Positions 33,101-42,381 of a stretch of DNA of 64,000 nucleotides are shown here, piece by piece. The DNA comes from Planctomycetaceae bacterium. Lineage in GTDB: Bacteria; Planctomycetota; Planctomycetia; Planctomycetales; Planctomycetaceae. The position numbers and the translations under genes were made by a program. The notes beneath the pieces were generated by a model. That model did no database searches, was not told where the DNA came from, and saw nothing but the letters and a program-made list of their open reading frames with translations. Position 1 is the first letter of the stretch; every line of letters begins with the position of its first letter. Where the stretch lies: NCBI GenBank assembly GCA_021732995.1, contig JAKFWA010000040.1:62001-126000 (forward strand), written 5' to 3'.

Positions 33101-33847
33101 TCAGAATTGAAGGAATCGAAGTGTCTTGGGGCGATGCCCGAGGATAGCAGAGATGGCGGCGGTCAGTGTGTGTCGAATTTCCTGCAACTGTCGCGGGGCG
33201 GCAGTGATATTACTCAGTGATATATTTTCTTCGCTGGCCAGATGCCTCATCAGAGCCACTGCACCAGCTTGTAATTGATGTTGTGAAAACTCCTGCTTCT
33301 GGCAATTTGCACAGAGCAAACCGCCTTGAGCAACCCAGAACGAAAACGGACCGGGTGAAGTCAAAGGCTCCCCGCAGTGAATGCACTCATCCAAGGCCGG
33401 GAGATGTCCCATCTCGCGTAGCATGACGAGTTCAAACCGCAACAGGCTCAGCCGGTAATCGGCCATCTCCATGAACTGCCTCAAAGCGGAAGCAGCAGCG
33501 TCATAGAGCAGCGGGTGCGGATCGTCCTCAAGGGTCAGGTTGGCGAGCAGATCAGCGACGTAACACCCTGCGTAGAAGGTTGCCAGGTTGCCGGGATTCG
33601 GTCGAAACCGCAGCTTGAGGCGCGCTTCTGTCAGGATATCGAGAGCTGAACTGGACTTTCGCAGGAAAACTACGGCTGATTCCGAAAGCAGGTCAAGAGC
33701 AGTGTCGAACGGCCCCTTGAGCCGCTTGCCCCCTTTGGCAATCGCCGAAACCTTGCCGAAATCTCGCGTAAAGAGAGTCACGACGCGGCTGGTGTTCGAG
33801 AAGTCCGCCAGGCGAATCACGATCGCGTCCGTCTTCTCAGCATCCAC
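33101..33847 (-). CDS. recO: DNA repair protein RecO
   Basis: A 248-residue protein of the RecFOR recombination-repair pathway; RecO binds single-strand DNA-binding protein and anneals DNA. The N-terminal OB fold begins TDAIVIRLADFSNTSRVVTLFTRDFGKVSAIAKGGKR, matching the family start. The zinc-binding part has CIHCGEPL and CANCQKQ. The helical middle contains YVADLLANLTLEDDPHPLLYD. The start is GTG at 33847; length and N terminus then agree with the family. It lies downstream of the divergent acetyltransferase region and ends 56 bases before the BamD-like start. Confidence 0.93.
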   Translation of the reverse strand: MDAEKTDAIVIRLADFSNTSRVVTLFTRDFGKVSAIAKGGKRLKGPFDTALDLLSESAVVFLRKSSSALDILTEARLKLRFRPNPGNLATFYAGCYVADLLANLTLEDDPHPLLYDAAASALRQFMEMADYRLSLLRFELVMLREMGHLPALDECIHCGEPLTSPGPFSFWVAQGGLLCANCQKQEFSQHQLQAGAVALMRHLASEENISLSNITAAPRQLQEIRHTLTAAISAILGHRPKTLRFLQF

Positions 33848-34127
33848 GTCAAAGTTCCAATCCGTAAGGACTTACAATAACTGGTAACGCCTGTTTTACC
33901 GCCGCGCCAGCGGCTTGCTCGCATTCCACGAACCTGCGCGGCAACCCCGGTGTGCACAAGGCTGCCGTCTGAGTTCAAGGTAACCGCGAACCTTGATAAG
34001 TTTCTACGCCTCTGTCACCCCGCTGAGATCACTTCGCCGTGGCCGATTTCACTCGGAGTGCTAGATTGCCGTGCTTGCTTCGCGACAACGGCTGTTGCGA
34101 AGAGTGAAATCCTCGAGAGCCTTGCGA

Positions 34128-34559
34128 ATGACGTCGTCCGAACCCTCTGACGTGGAAGTGCGACCGGTCCAGGTCGAAGACCTGCACATGATCGCCGAGT
34201 TCATCGAACCGTTCGTTGCCGAGGGCAAGCTGCTGCCTCGCACTCGCGAAGAACTTTCAGAACTCGTCCCGCACGGCTTCGTCGCGCTCTGCAACGGCCG
34301 CCCGGTAGGTTTCGTCGCACTGGAAGTCTATTCCCGCAAGCTCGCCGAAGTTCGCAGCCTGGCTGTCAGTTCTGATTTTCGCCGCCAGGGTGTCGGCAAG
34401 AAGCTCGTCGAGCAATGTGTCAACCGGGCTCGCGACCTCAACGTCCTGGAAGTGATGGCGATCACATCGTCCGAAGAGTTCTTCCAGTCCTGCGGCTTCG
34501 ATTTCACGCTGCCCGGCGAGAAGAAGGCCCTCTTCATGACGACCCGTGACGGGTATTGA
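34128..34559 (+). CDS. GNAT acetyltransferase, ArgA-like
   Basis: A 143-residue GNAT-fold acetyltransferase. The acetyl-CoA loop is visible as VRSLAVSSDFRRQGVGKKLVEQC (the Q/RxxGxG/A motif). The segment EFIEPFVAEGKLLPRTREEL closely matches short N-acetylglutamate synthases, where EGxLLPRSxEEL is typical, so it may make N-acetylglutamate for arginine synthesis. A general N-acetyltransferase is the alternative. No arg gene is adjacent. The ATG at 34128 is chosen because the conserved domain starts just after; a GAGAG lies about 10 bases upstream. Confidence 0.85.
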   Translation: MTSSEPSDVEVRPVQVEDLHMIAEFIEPFVAEGKLLPRTREELSELVPHGFVALCNGRPVGFVALEVYSRKLAEVRSLAVSSDFRRQGVGKKLVEQCVNRARDLNVLEVMAITSSEEFFQSCGFDFTLPGEKKALFMTTRDGY

Positions 34560-34579
34560 GACCAACTGGTCTTGGCACC

Positions 34580-35188
34580 TCATCGCATTGATTGCACGAG
34601 TTTAGGAACAGGCCGACTTAGGAATACGGAGTCGCGGTCCGTAAATCTCAGCAGCAGATCATGAGCACTGGTCACTCCGATCCGCGGAGTAACTGCGATC
34701 TGTTCGTCCGCGACTGGAGCGCCAGCTTCCACCCATAACGATTCAGCGACGTACAGCTTATGCCCGTCGAATCGACGATCGATGCCAAAGGCTTCGCACA
34801 GGCGGGCAGGGCCGCGGCAGAGGTCTCGCAATTTCTCAGTTCCGCGGCGAACTTGCATGAATTCCAGACCGGAAACAGGTTCCAACGCGCGAATCAGCAC
34901 GGCGCTCGGGACACCTTTGGCCTCGGTCACCGTGTTCAGGCAGTAACGCGAGTGGATGGAGTACACATAGGCGAGCCCCGGCGGACCGAACATGCTCGTG
35001 TTGCGCGGAGTTGGCCCGCGACTGGCATGACAGGCGGAGTCGCCCGTCGCCAGATACGCCTCGGTTTCGACGATACGACCAATCGTGCGGCCCGAGGGTG
35101 ATTGATGAACCAGCAGTGCTCCCAGCAGTTCACGAGCCACAGTTACCGGGTCACGGGCGTAGAACGAACGCTTCAGTACTTGTGGCAC
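34580..35188 (-). CDS. 3-methyladenine DNA glycosylase (AAG/Mpg family)
   Basis: A 202-residue base-excision repair enzyme of the mammalian-type alkyladenine glycosylase family. It removes alkylated and deaminated purines. The family start LKRSFYARDPVTVARELLGALLVH is clear. The active-site region is VETEAYLATGDSACHASRGPTPRNTSMFGPPGLAYVYSIHSRYCLNTVTE, and it ends in the usual RIGVTSAHDLLLRFTDRDSVFLS. The start is GTG at 35188, giving normal family length. It converges on the GNAT gene with 20 bases between. Confidence 0.95.
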   Translation of the reverse strand: MPQVLKRSFYARDPVTVARELLGALLVHQSPSGRTIGRIVETEAYLATGDSACHASRGPTPRNTSMFGPPGLAYVYSIHSRYCLNTVTEAKGVPSAVLIRALEPVSGLEFMQVRRGTEKLRDLCRGPARLCEAFGIDRRFDGHKLYVAESLWVEAGAPVADEQIAVTPRIGVTSAHDLLLRFTDRDSVFLSRPVPKLVQSMR

Positions 35189-35219
35189 GATGCTCAGCCT
35201 GGCTTTGTTCCAAGTTATT

Positions 35220-36725
35220 TCAGCGTTCCACTTTGACGACTTCGATCTTCAGGTTGCTGAGCACATTCAGCAGCGGCAGGAATGCTGAGACTGGCGTCGG
35301 GCCGTCGTCGCTGAGATCCGAGTCCGCGAACTTGATGTGTCCCGGTCCGATGCCACCGAGCCCGAGCGTGCCATCAAGTGGTACCCACTTGCCGCCGATA
35401 AACGCCTCAGTCCACATGTGGCCCCCGAAGGCTCCGAGCTTGTCGGCGTAGACCAGTCCGACGGCGACGCGGGAAGGAATCTGCTTGGCGCGCAACATGG
35501 CCGCCAGCAGGCAGGCATGTTCGGTGCAGTCACCCTCCATGCTCTTGGCGACCTCGGCCGCCGATGCCAGAGCCGTCGAGAAGTTCTTCTTCTTCAACTC
35601 GGTGAGGATGTATTTCTCCATCCGCGTCGCGATGGTTCCCGCATCTTCGGAACCCAGGGCTGCTTTGTTCGCGTGCTCTTGAACTCTGGCGTCTTTGGAC
35701 TGCAGATAGGACGTTTCACCAAGATACTGCGGCTGCTTCTTGTTGCCGGAGTCAACATTCTTGGTCGCCGACAAGGCGACGACAGTCAGCTCTACAACGT
35801 GCTCGCTGACGCGATTCGCCGTCTGAGTCTCCGTTGTCGGAATTACCTGACTTGCATCTGCCTCGGGTGTGGAAATCTTGTAGATGGCACGCTTCGCCTT
35901 ATGCAGATTGACCGGAGGGTTTTCGACTTTCACCAGCGTTCCGACCGCGACGTCCAGTTCCTCGCCAGCGATTGCTTGCAGAGCGACATCTTTCGAGACC
36001 GAATAGGTCACCATGCCCAGTAGATCCGCCTCGGAACGCAGCGCATCACCCTTGTCGTCGACGTACACCCGCACGCCAATTCCCGGCACCAGACTCTGCT
36101 CGACTTTGAGCTTCAGCAGCTTGCGTTCAGACCCGTCGTGCAACTTTGTGGCCCGATAGTCGTCGGCGATGATCTTGATGTCCGCCACCTTGGCGAACTC
36201 CGGAATGAAGGCTTTGAACGCGCGCGTCTCGCCGGGTTTCAGAGGGTTGTCTTTCAAAAAGCGATCCTGATAGGCCGGCGACTTCACCTGAGGGTCGAGT
36301 TCGACGGTGCTGGTTTTTGGGCGCCCGCCGACAATCGTCTCGATCTCCAGCTTGCTGCCATTGACCTTGCCGCTGCTCTTCGTGGACTGCGCCGGCGGGT
36401 TGTTCATTTCATAGTTGAAACTCACTAACTGGCCGTCGGGTGTTTCCTCTGTTCGAGTCAGCGAGTCGATCTTCAACTGCTGTCCGAAGCGGCGAATCGC
36501 CAAATGTTCCTCGACGCGGCTGACAATAAGCGTACGGCCGGCGCGCTGTTCCCGAGTCACGATCGATCGGCCATATCCCACTCGCTGGCCCGAGAGGTAC
36601 AACACCTGCCACTGCTCGGTAGGTTCGGAGGTGGCCGGACCGACATTCTGAGCCCGCGCCAGCAGGTCGAATCCAAAGATTCCGAAACAGACCGCCATCA
36701 GGGAGAGAAAGTGTCGACGTTGCAT
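35220..36725 (-). CDS. exported transglutaminase-like protein
   Basis: A 501-residue protein with an N-terminal export signal (RRHFLSLMAVCFGIFGFDLLARAQ). A long beta-rich region (residues ~30-350) precedes a transglutaminase-like domain near the C terminus. The catalytic Cys lies in KSMEGDCTEHACLLAAMLRAKQIPSR, the His in GAFGGHMWTEAFIGGKWVPLDGT, and the Asp in the latter block. Bacterial members are usually proteases or amidases acting on envelope proteins, not true cross-linkers. The ATG at 36725 has AAGGAT upstream. It ends 31 bases before the glycosylase start and may be co-transcribed with it. Confidence 0.88.
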   Translation of the reverse strand: MQRRHFLSLMAVCFGIFGFDLLARAQNVGPATSEPTEQWQVLYLSGQRVGYGRSIVTREQRAGRTLIVSRVEEHLAIRRFGQQLKIDSLTRTEETPDGQLVSFNYEMNNPPAQSTKSSGKVNGSKLEIETIVGGRPKTSTVELDPQVKSPAYQDRFLKDNPLKPGETRAFKAFIPEFAKVADIKIIADDYRATKLHDGSERKLLKLKVEQSLVPGIGVRVYVDDKGDALRSEADLLGMVTYSVSKDVALQAIAGEELDVAVGTLVKVENPPVNLHKAKRAIYKISTPEADASQVIPTTETQTANRVSEHVVELTVVALSATKNVDSGNKKQPQYLGETSYLQSKDARVQEHANKAALGSEDAGTIATRMEKYILTELKKKNFSTALASAAEVAKSMEGDCTEHACLLAAMLRAKQIPSRVAVGLVYADKLGAFGGHMWTEAFIGGKWVPLDGTLGLGGIGPGHIKFADSDLSDDGPTPVSAFLPLLNVLSNLKIEVVKVER

Positions 36726-36907
36726 GCCAATATCCTTGTGCGGTTGGGCCGCGTGCTGGTGAGAGTCTGCCAGACTCATTGAACTCTCGACAGGTTTTGT
36801 ATTGTGAGCGTTCCAGAATCGGTAGAGGCTACGTCAGTTGTCGAGCGTCCGCTGAAATCTGATGCGCAGTCGGCTCGCGATTTTCGTCATTCGTCGAGGG
36901 TTTCATA

Positions 36908-39022
36908 ATGCGTTGGCACTGTGCCAAAACCATCTTCTGCCTGGGATTGCTGTTATGTGTTGGACTGTATCAGGCCCACGCGCAGCAAGCTCCCGCCGCG
37001 AAGCAGGCGCCTGGCACACATCCGGTGAGCCGCAAACTGTTTGATGCTCGAAATTCCAACGGCGACAATCACCTGACGATCGACGAATTCGCTCTTCCAT
37101 TGCCCGCAGCGCAACGACCCGCGGCTCAACGCGAATACCGTCTGCTAGACCGGGACAAGGACAGCAAGCTTTCGTTTGACGAGTTCCGCAATGCTGCTCG
37201 CATCATCCCCTACAACGAGCGTGGCTTCATCACTGATCCGCTCAGCAAGATCATTGATGCGGAGATACGGAAGTATGATGAGAACATCAGCAAATGGGAT
37301 TCAGACGACAACGGGGAGTTGTCTCTGGCTGAACTCGGCAAGTCATCGTTCTTTTTAGTCTTCGACCGCCCCTTTCTGACTCGCCGTGGTGCGACGTATT
37401 TCCTCACCAAGACGCCCAACGGTTCGTGGATGGACCGCAACACCAATGCCCGTCTGTCGCGCGATGAAGTGCGTTACGCGCTCGAAGTGTCATTCGGGAT
37501 GCGACGCTGGCAGGGTGAGTTGTTGCGCACCAAATCGGGCCGCATTCACAACTGGGCTCTGTTCCGGCATGTCGACGAAAACCGCAATGAGAGCGTCGGA
37601 CGCTTCGAGTACATCAACCGTGCCGATGACAAAGACAAGCAAACCGCCGAAACCAACTTCGATCAGGCGGATACCGACAAGAGCCTCGCGCTGTCGTTCG
37701 CGGAGTGGTGCGCAATCGATCACAAGCAGGTCGAACCCTTCTGGATCTTTCTCGATCGCGACACCGACCTCGACGGCAAGGTGAGCCCGGATGAACTGCG
37801 CAAGGGCACTCCCGAAGGGCAGGCTGCTGTCGCGAAGCACATCTTTCCGGGCTTCGATCTGGACAAGGACGGCTTCCTGTCGCTGGATGAATTCTTCGTC
37901 ACGCCGCTGGTGGATCAAATCTACCAGTGGCATGTACCGATTCAGGACGGAAACGGCGACGACAAACTCAGTCGTGAAGAGTTCATCTACGAAGGCGAGC
38001 GGAAGTTCCCCGTCGCGGGCGGATTGTTGGCGCTCTATTTCGACCGCTACGACATCAATAACGACGGCGTGCTTACTCACGATGAGTTCGAATTCAACAC
38101 GCCCAGGCCGCAATCCAGTTTGTATCGCATGCGAGCTGACGGCACCGATCTGGAGTTGCTCGTCAATCACACAACGCTCGGACGCGGCTTCATTGGGTCG
38201 CCGGACATGTCACCCGATGGCAAGTATGTGGCATTCGACTTCACTCCCGTTGAGGGGATTTCTCTCGATGCCCGACGCACCCGCATCTGGATTCTCACGC
38301 TGGAGGGTGAACGGGCCGGTACGCTGCGGAACTTCGCCGCTGGGTCTCAACCGGACTGGTCTTGGGACGGAACGCACATCGCTTACACCGTGGGAGCAGA
38401 CAACCTTTCCAACGCCGCGGAGGGGATCTGGGTTCTGAAGGTGGATGGCTCGAAGTCCTGGCACGTGGCACCGCGACTCAACGACCCGCGCTGGTCGCCC
38501 GACGGCCGCTTGCTGCTGTGCATGTCCGGGAGCGGCGTCTCGCGGAGGCTGTTTCTGGTCGATGTTGAATCTTTCGAACAGCGTCAGGTGATGCCTCAAC
38601 TGCGAGTGCTTGGCAAACCCGACTGGGAGCCGCAGGGGCAGCGCGTCGCCGTTCCGATCCTGGCGAACGGCAATTGTGGTCTGCGCCTGGTGGATGTCCG
38701 CAACGAGGATGACACCGGAGCGGAACTGTGGAAGACAAAGTTCGACGTTGAATCCAGTGTCGACAGGTCCCGCATCAACTGGTCGCTGGACGGCAAGGAA
38801 CTTGTCTTCAGCAAGACGGAGTCGGGAAGATCGGAATTGCATCGTGTCGCGGTGACCAGCCCGGCCGAACCGAAATCCGTGAGGGCCTCAACCGCGCACG
38901 AAGACGTCACGGGGATCTGGTCGCGGAATCGCGAGCACGTCATCTTCACGTCAACTCAGCCGCCGGAGGAGCTGGCGGAATTGAAGTCCACTTTCCGGGT
39001 GACGATCGAAGCCACCAACTAG
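36908..39022 (+). CDS. exported protein with ten EF-hand loops and a TolB-like propeller
   Basis: A 704-residue exported protein. The signal peptide ends near residue 25 (AHAQQ). Ten EF-hand-like loops fall between residues 46 and 393, beginning near 46, 81, 131, 176, 223, 255, 285, 317, 347 and 382. Those at 46, 131, 317, 347 and 382 keep most calcium ligands; those at 176, 223 and 255 look degenerate. The remainder (from about residue 405) is a WD40/TolB-like beta-propeller with repeats such as SPDMSPDGKYVAFDF, QPDWSWDGTHIAYTV, DPRWSPDGRLLLCM and INWSLDGKELVFS. Calcium-dependent surface binding is plausible; the partner is unknown. No neighbouring gene clarifies its role. Confidence 0.88.
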   Translation: MRWHCAKTIFCLGLLLCVGLYQAHAQQAPAAKQAPGTHPVSRKLFDARNSNGDNHLTIDEFALPLPAAQRPAAQREYRLLDRDKDSKLSFDEFRNAARIIPYNERGFITDPLSKIIDAEIRKYDENISKWDSDDNGELSLAELGKSSFFLVFDRPFLTRRGATYFLTKTPNGSWMDRNTNARLSRDEVRYALEVSFGMRRWQGELLRTKSGRIHNWALFRHVDENRNESVGRFEYINRADDKDKQTAETNFDQADTDKSLALSFAEWCAIDHKQVEPFWIFLDRDTDLDGKVSPDELRKGTPEGQAAVAKHIFPGFDLDKDGFLSLDEFFVTPLVDQIYQWHVPIQDGNGDDKLSREEFIYEGERKFPVAGGLLALYFDRYDINNDGVLTHDEFEFNTPRPQSSLYRMRADGTDLELLVNHTTLGRGFIGSPDMSPDGKYVAFDFTPVEGISLDARRTRIWILTLEGERAGTLRNFAAGSQPDWSWDGTHIAYTVGADNLSNAAEGIWVLKVDGSKSWHVAPRLNDPRWSPDGRLLLCMSGSGVSRRLFLVDVESFEQRQVMPQLRVLGKPDWEPQGQRVAVPILANGNCGLRLVDVRNEDDTGAELWKTKFDVESSVDRSRINWSLDGKELVFSKTESGRSELHRVAVTSPAEPKSVRASTAHEDVTGIWSRNREHVIFTSTQPPEELAELKSTFRVTIEATN

Positions 39023-39048
39023 CGAAGCTGCGCCTTGGACCGTGGTGT

Positions 39049-39090
39049 TGTAGGGTGGGACCAGCGTAGCGCCGGCCCACCATCGGTTAC
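39049..39090. repeat. GGTGGGACC-type hairpin element
   Basis: GGTGGGACCAGCG, loop TAG, CGCCGGCCCACC forms a stem of about 11 pairs with two mismatches. It lies after the EF-hand gene. I recall near-identical GTAGGGTGGGACCAGCG-type sequences scattered through planctomycete genomes. It is a different family from the GGACAATCC elements. Confidence 0.55.
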
Positions 39091-39182
39091 TTTGACCGTT
39101 GTAGGTTCGTTGGAACCGTGTCGCCGCTGCCTTAGACTACTGACTCCAGATCATTCATCCCGCCTCGTGAGGAATCGTGGTC

Positions 39183-40616
39183 ATGAACTTCACGCAACAT
39201 CTCGCCTTGGATGCATCGCGTCGCACATTCCTGAAACGCAGTGGATACGGTCTGGGAGCGGCCGCGCTGGGCATGCTCCTGAAAACCGAAGCCGCTCAAG
39301 CCGCGAAGACGGAAGCGGCTCAGGGGGTCATTTCGCCACTCCATCATGCGGCCAAGGCCAAGCGGATTATCTGGTTGACCATGGCCGGTGGCCCGACGCA
39401 TCTTGAGACGCTGGATTACAAGCCCAAGCTGGCAGAGATGCATGGCCAGCCGATGCCGGAAAGCCTCACCAAGGGCCAGCAGATTGCTCAGTTGCAGGGC
39501 CAGAAACTGGTCTGCTTTGGGCCGCAGACAAAGTTCAAGAAGTTCGGCAACGCGGGCTCAGAGATCTGCGAGTTGTTTGAACAGACAGGCTCGGTCGTCG
39601 ATGAAATGTGCATCATCCGTTCGATGACCACGGATGCCATCAATCACGACCCGGCTCACATGTTTATGAACACGGGCTCGCAGATTGCCGGGCGGCCTTC
39701 GATGGGCTCGTGGGCGCTCTATGGTTTGGGAGCCGAGGTTGACGACCTGCCCGGCTTCGTCGTCCTGACATCGCTGGGCCGCGGCGGACAGAATCAGCCG
39801 ATCGCCGCGCGGCAGTGGTCCGCGGGATTCCTGCCGAGCAAGTTTCAGGGCGTGCACCTGCGCAGCAAGGGAGATCCGGTTCTGTACCTCAGCACGCCGC
39901 CAGGAGTGTCTCGCGACGTGCAGCGGGATGTCGTGGAGACCATCAACACTCTCAATGCGCAACAAGACACGCTGGTGGGAGATCCCGAGATCGCCACGCG
40001 GATCGCGCAATACGAGATGGCCTTCAAGATGCAGGCCAGTGTGCCGGAGCTCATCAACACATCCAACGAGCCTCAGCACATCTTCGACCTCTATGGCTGC
40101 AAGCCGAGCGACGGTTCGTTCGCTTCCAACTGCCTGCTTGCCCGTCGGCTGGCCGAACGTGGCGTGCGGTTCATTCAGCTTTATCACAAGGACTGGGACC
40201 ATCACGGCGGCGTCGGCGACGGCGTGAAGCTGAAGGCGGAAGAAATCGATCGCGCTCAGGCGGCGCTGATTAAGGACCTCAAACAGCGCGACATGCTGAA
40301 GGACACATTGATCGTGTGGGCCGGCGAGTTTGGTCGCACGCCGATGTCTCAAGGCGGCAACGGTCGCGACCATCACAACAAGGGCTTTTCGATCTGGATG
40401 GCCGGTGGCGGTATCAAGGGCGGATTGAACTACGGGGCGACCGATGACTTCGGCTACGCGGCTGCCACCAACGTGGTCACCGTGCACGATGTCCACGCGA
40501 CGATGCTGCACCTGCTGGGCGTCGATCACAACCGCTTCAGCTACAAGTTCCAAGGGCTTGATGCGCGATTGTCTGGCGTCGAAGGCGCGAACGTGCTGAA
40601 GGATATTCTGGCCTAG
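39183..40616 (+). CDS. DUF1501 Tat-exported protein (third copy)
   Basis: A 477-residue DUF1501 protein. The twin-arginine signal is ASRRTFLKRSGYGLGAAALGMLL. Family blocks are IIWLTMAGGPTHLETLDYKPKL, IIRSMTTDAINHDPAHMFMNTGSQ, GSWALYGLGAEVDDLPGFVVL, IVWAGEFGRTPMSQ and GRDHHNKGFSIWMAGGGIKGG. It ends LSGVEGANVLKDILA. A GAGG lies upstream of both a GTG (39177) and the ATG (39183); I use the ATG. No DUF1553 partner is adjacent. A sulfite-oxidase-like gene follows after about 100 bases, so these two exported proteins may be co-expressed. Confidence 0.92.
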   Translation: MNFTQHLALDASRRTFLKRSGYGLGAAALGMLLKTEAAQAAKTEAAQGVISPLHHAAKAKRIIWLTMAGGPTHLETLDYKPKLAEMHGQPMPESLTKGQQIAQLQGQKLVCFGPQTKFKKFGNAGSEICELFEQTGSVVDEMCIIRSMTTDAINHDPAHMFMNTGSQIAGRPSMGSWALYGLGAEVDDLPGFVVLTSLGRGGQNQPIAARQWSAGFLPSKFQGVHLRSKGDPVLYLSTPPGVSRDVQRDVVETINTLNAQQDTLVGDPEIATRIAQYEMAFKMQASVPELINTSNEPQHIFDLYGCKPSDGSFASNCLLARRLAERGVRFIQLYHKDWDHHGGVGDGVKLKAEEIDRAQAALIKDLKQRDMLKDTLIVWAGEFGRTPMSQGGNGRDHHNKGFSIWMAGGGIKGGLNYGATDDFGYAAATNVVTVHDVHATMLHLLGVDHNRFSYKFQGLDARLSGVEGANVLKDILA

Positions 40617-40714
40617 AGCCACTTCCCGCAGACGCTCGCATTGTCGTCTTTCGGTTCGCGAAAGAACGCTGCCCATTCTGAATTCACTCTCCACTCGTAT
40701 TGAGAGCGTGTTAC

Positions 40715-41905
40715 ATGTCTCACTTCCTTTTGAATCGTCGTGGCTTTCTGCGAACGTCTTCAGCCACAGTGGCGGGTCTGTGGCTGTCTGGCCATGGTTT
40801 GCGAGCCGATGATGCTCCGGCTCGTCGCTCGCCGCTGAAGGTTCAAAGCGAATCCCCGTTTAACGCTGAGCCGCATCTGGACTCACTCATTGCGAATCGG
40901 CTGACCCCCGTCGAGCAGTTCTTTGTGCGGTGTCACGGACCGGTCCCAAAGCTGAACGCCGATGCCGTGAAAGTCTCCGTTGAGGGACTCGTCCATCGCC
41001 CGCAGGCGCTGACATTGGCTGAGATCCGAGCCAAGTTCGTTGAACACACCGTCGAGGCCACGCTGACCTGTGCGGGGAATCGACGCTCGGAACTCAGCCA
41101 GATCAAGAAGGTGGGCGGCGTGGCCTGGGAAGCTGGAGCGATCAGCCATGCGGAATGGTCTGGAGCCGCTTTGTCGGACATCCTGAAGCTGGCAGAACTG
41201 AAGCCGGACGCGAAGCACGTCTGGTTTGAAGGTGCCGACCCCATCACTGATAAAGACGGTAGCGTTGCTCCATTCGGGGCCTCGATTCCGCTCGAAAAGG
41301 CGATGTCGCTTGATGCTCAGGTTCCCGGTGGCTTGATTGCCTACCTCATGAACGGCCAGACGCTGACTCCCGAGCACGGTTTCCCGTTTCGCGGGATTGT
41401 GCCCGGATACATCGGGGCTCGCAGCGTGAAATGGCTCAACAAGATCGTCGTCAGCGATCGTCCGTCACCGAACCATTACGTGGCCGATGCCTACAAAGTT
41501 GTGCAGACCGACAGCCCCGAAGAGCGAGCGAAGCTCGACCCGATCTACGAGTTCGTCGTCAACGGGGCGATCGGTTCGCCAGTTTCCGGCGCGACGATCA
41601 AGGGTTCGAAGGTCACGGTCTCCGGTTACGCTCTACCGACGGGGCGACCCGGCTGCACCATTCAGCAGGTTTCCGTCTCGTCAGATGGTGGTAAGTCATG
41701 GACCGACGCCAAGTTGAACGGACCGGGTCGGGCCTTCTGTTGGCAATTGTGGTCCGCAGAACTGCCCGTGACGGCCGCGACGCAGCAATTGACGGTTCGC
41801 GTGCGTGATTCACTCGGCAACGAACAGCCCCAGAAGGGAACCTGGAACTTCAAAGGCTACCTCTACAACGGCTGGCACAGCGTCTCCGTGAAGGCCGGTG
41901 CTTGA
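40715..41905 (+). CDS. sulfite oxidase-like molybdopterin enzyme
   Basis: A 396-residue exported molybdoenzyme of the sulfite oxidase family. The signal resembles a Tat type (NRRGFLRTSSATVAGLWLSG). The molybdenum-ligating Cys119 lies in EATLTCAGNRRSE. Other family blocks are FFVRCHGPVP, WSGAALSDIL, GFPFRGIVPGYIGARSVKWL and the C-terminal Mo-co dimerisation domain with SSDGGKSWTDAKL. Known members oxidise sulfite or reduce other oxyanions in the periplasm. No cytochrome or molybdopterin-synthesis gene is nearby. The ATG at 40715 begins the signal; an upstream TTG/ATG extension is not favoured. Confidence 0.92.
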   Translation: MSHFLLNRRGFLRTSSATVAGLWLSGHGLRADDAPARRSPLKVQSESPFNAEPHLDSLIANRLTPVEQFFVRCHGPVPKLNADAVKVSVEGLVHRPQALTLAEIRAKFVEHTVEATLTCAGNRRSELSQIKKVGGVAWEAGAISHAEWSGAALSDILKLAELKPDAKHVWFEGADPITDKDGSVAPFGASIPLEKAMSLDAQVPGGLIAYLMNGQTLTPEHGFPFRGIVPGYIGARSVKWLNKIVVSDRPSPNHYVADAYKVVQTDSPEERAKLDPIYEFVVNGAIGSPVSGATIKGSKVTVSGYALPTGRPGCTIQQVSVSSDGGKSWTDAKLNGPGRAFCWQLWSAELPVTAATQQLTVRVRDSLGNEQPQKGTWNFKGYLYNGWHSVSVKAGA

Positions 41906-42098
41906 AACGTCCGCCTGACAATTTATGCGTTCGTTACTTTCAAACTCTGTAGTCATTCCGGCGGATAGAGACTTCTCCGCGCGGCACAGCAATTGCCACC
42001 AGACAAACCTCTAAGGGCGAGACTGCGCACCGGATTGTTTCCGCTGTTTAACACGGCGGAGCAGCAAGCGGGCGCTCAACACAGTAAAGGTTGTCATA

Positions 42099-42293
42099 GT
42101 GCTGCGGAGAATCACCAACGCTTGGAAGTGTCAACGTGCAACGGGCCGTAAGCGCGGTTCGATCTTCGTTGAGTACATCCTGCTGATTACGATCGTTGGC
42201 ATCGGCGTCATTGTCGGTCTGGCGACGATCCGGTCCGCGCTCGTCAACGAACTGATCGATTTGGCCAACGCCATTAACGCCATCAACGTGTAG
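42099..42293 (+). CDS. Flp-type pilin-like small protein
   Basis: A 64-residue Flp-family pilin. The class III leader is RKRG, cleaved after Gly20, followed by SIFVEY, so Glu25 and Tyr26 take the conserved +5 and +6 places. A single hydrophobic helix (ILLITIVGIGVIVGLATI) follows, with a short C-terminal tail LANAINAINV. Flp pilins are the main subunits of Tad pili. The start is GTG at 42099 with AAAGG upstream. It opens a small group with a TadE-like pseudopilin and a one-helix protein, but no Tad export machinery is in the window. Confidence 0.85.
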   Translation: MLRRITNAWKCQRATGRKRGSIFVEYILLITIVGIGVIVGLATIRSALVNELIDLANAINAINV

Positions 42294-42381
42294 TTCTTCG
42301 GCGAATGTCTCAATAGCACTCGCAGCGCTAACCTTCTTGTGCGTCTTACTTTAGTGCGTCGGTTCCCGCTTCGAGCCATTC

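Noticed and set aside
39558-40694. Minus-strand open frame (about 378 codons) opposite a DUF1501 gene
   Set aside because: Antisense shadow; the plus strand carries all DUF1501 blocks.
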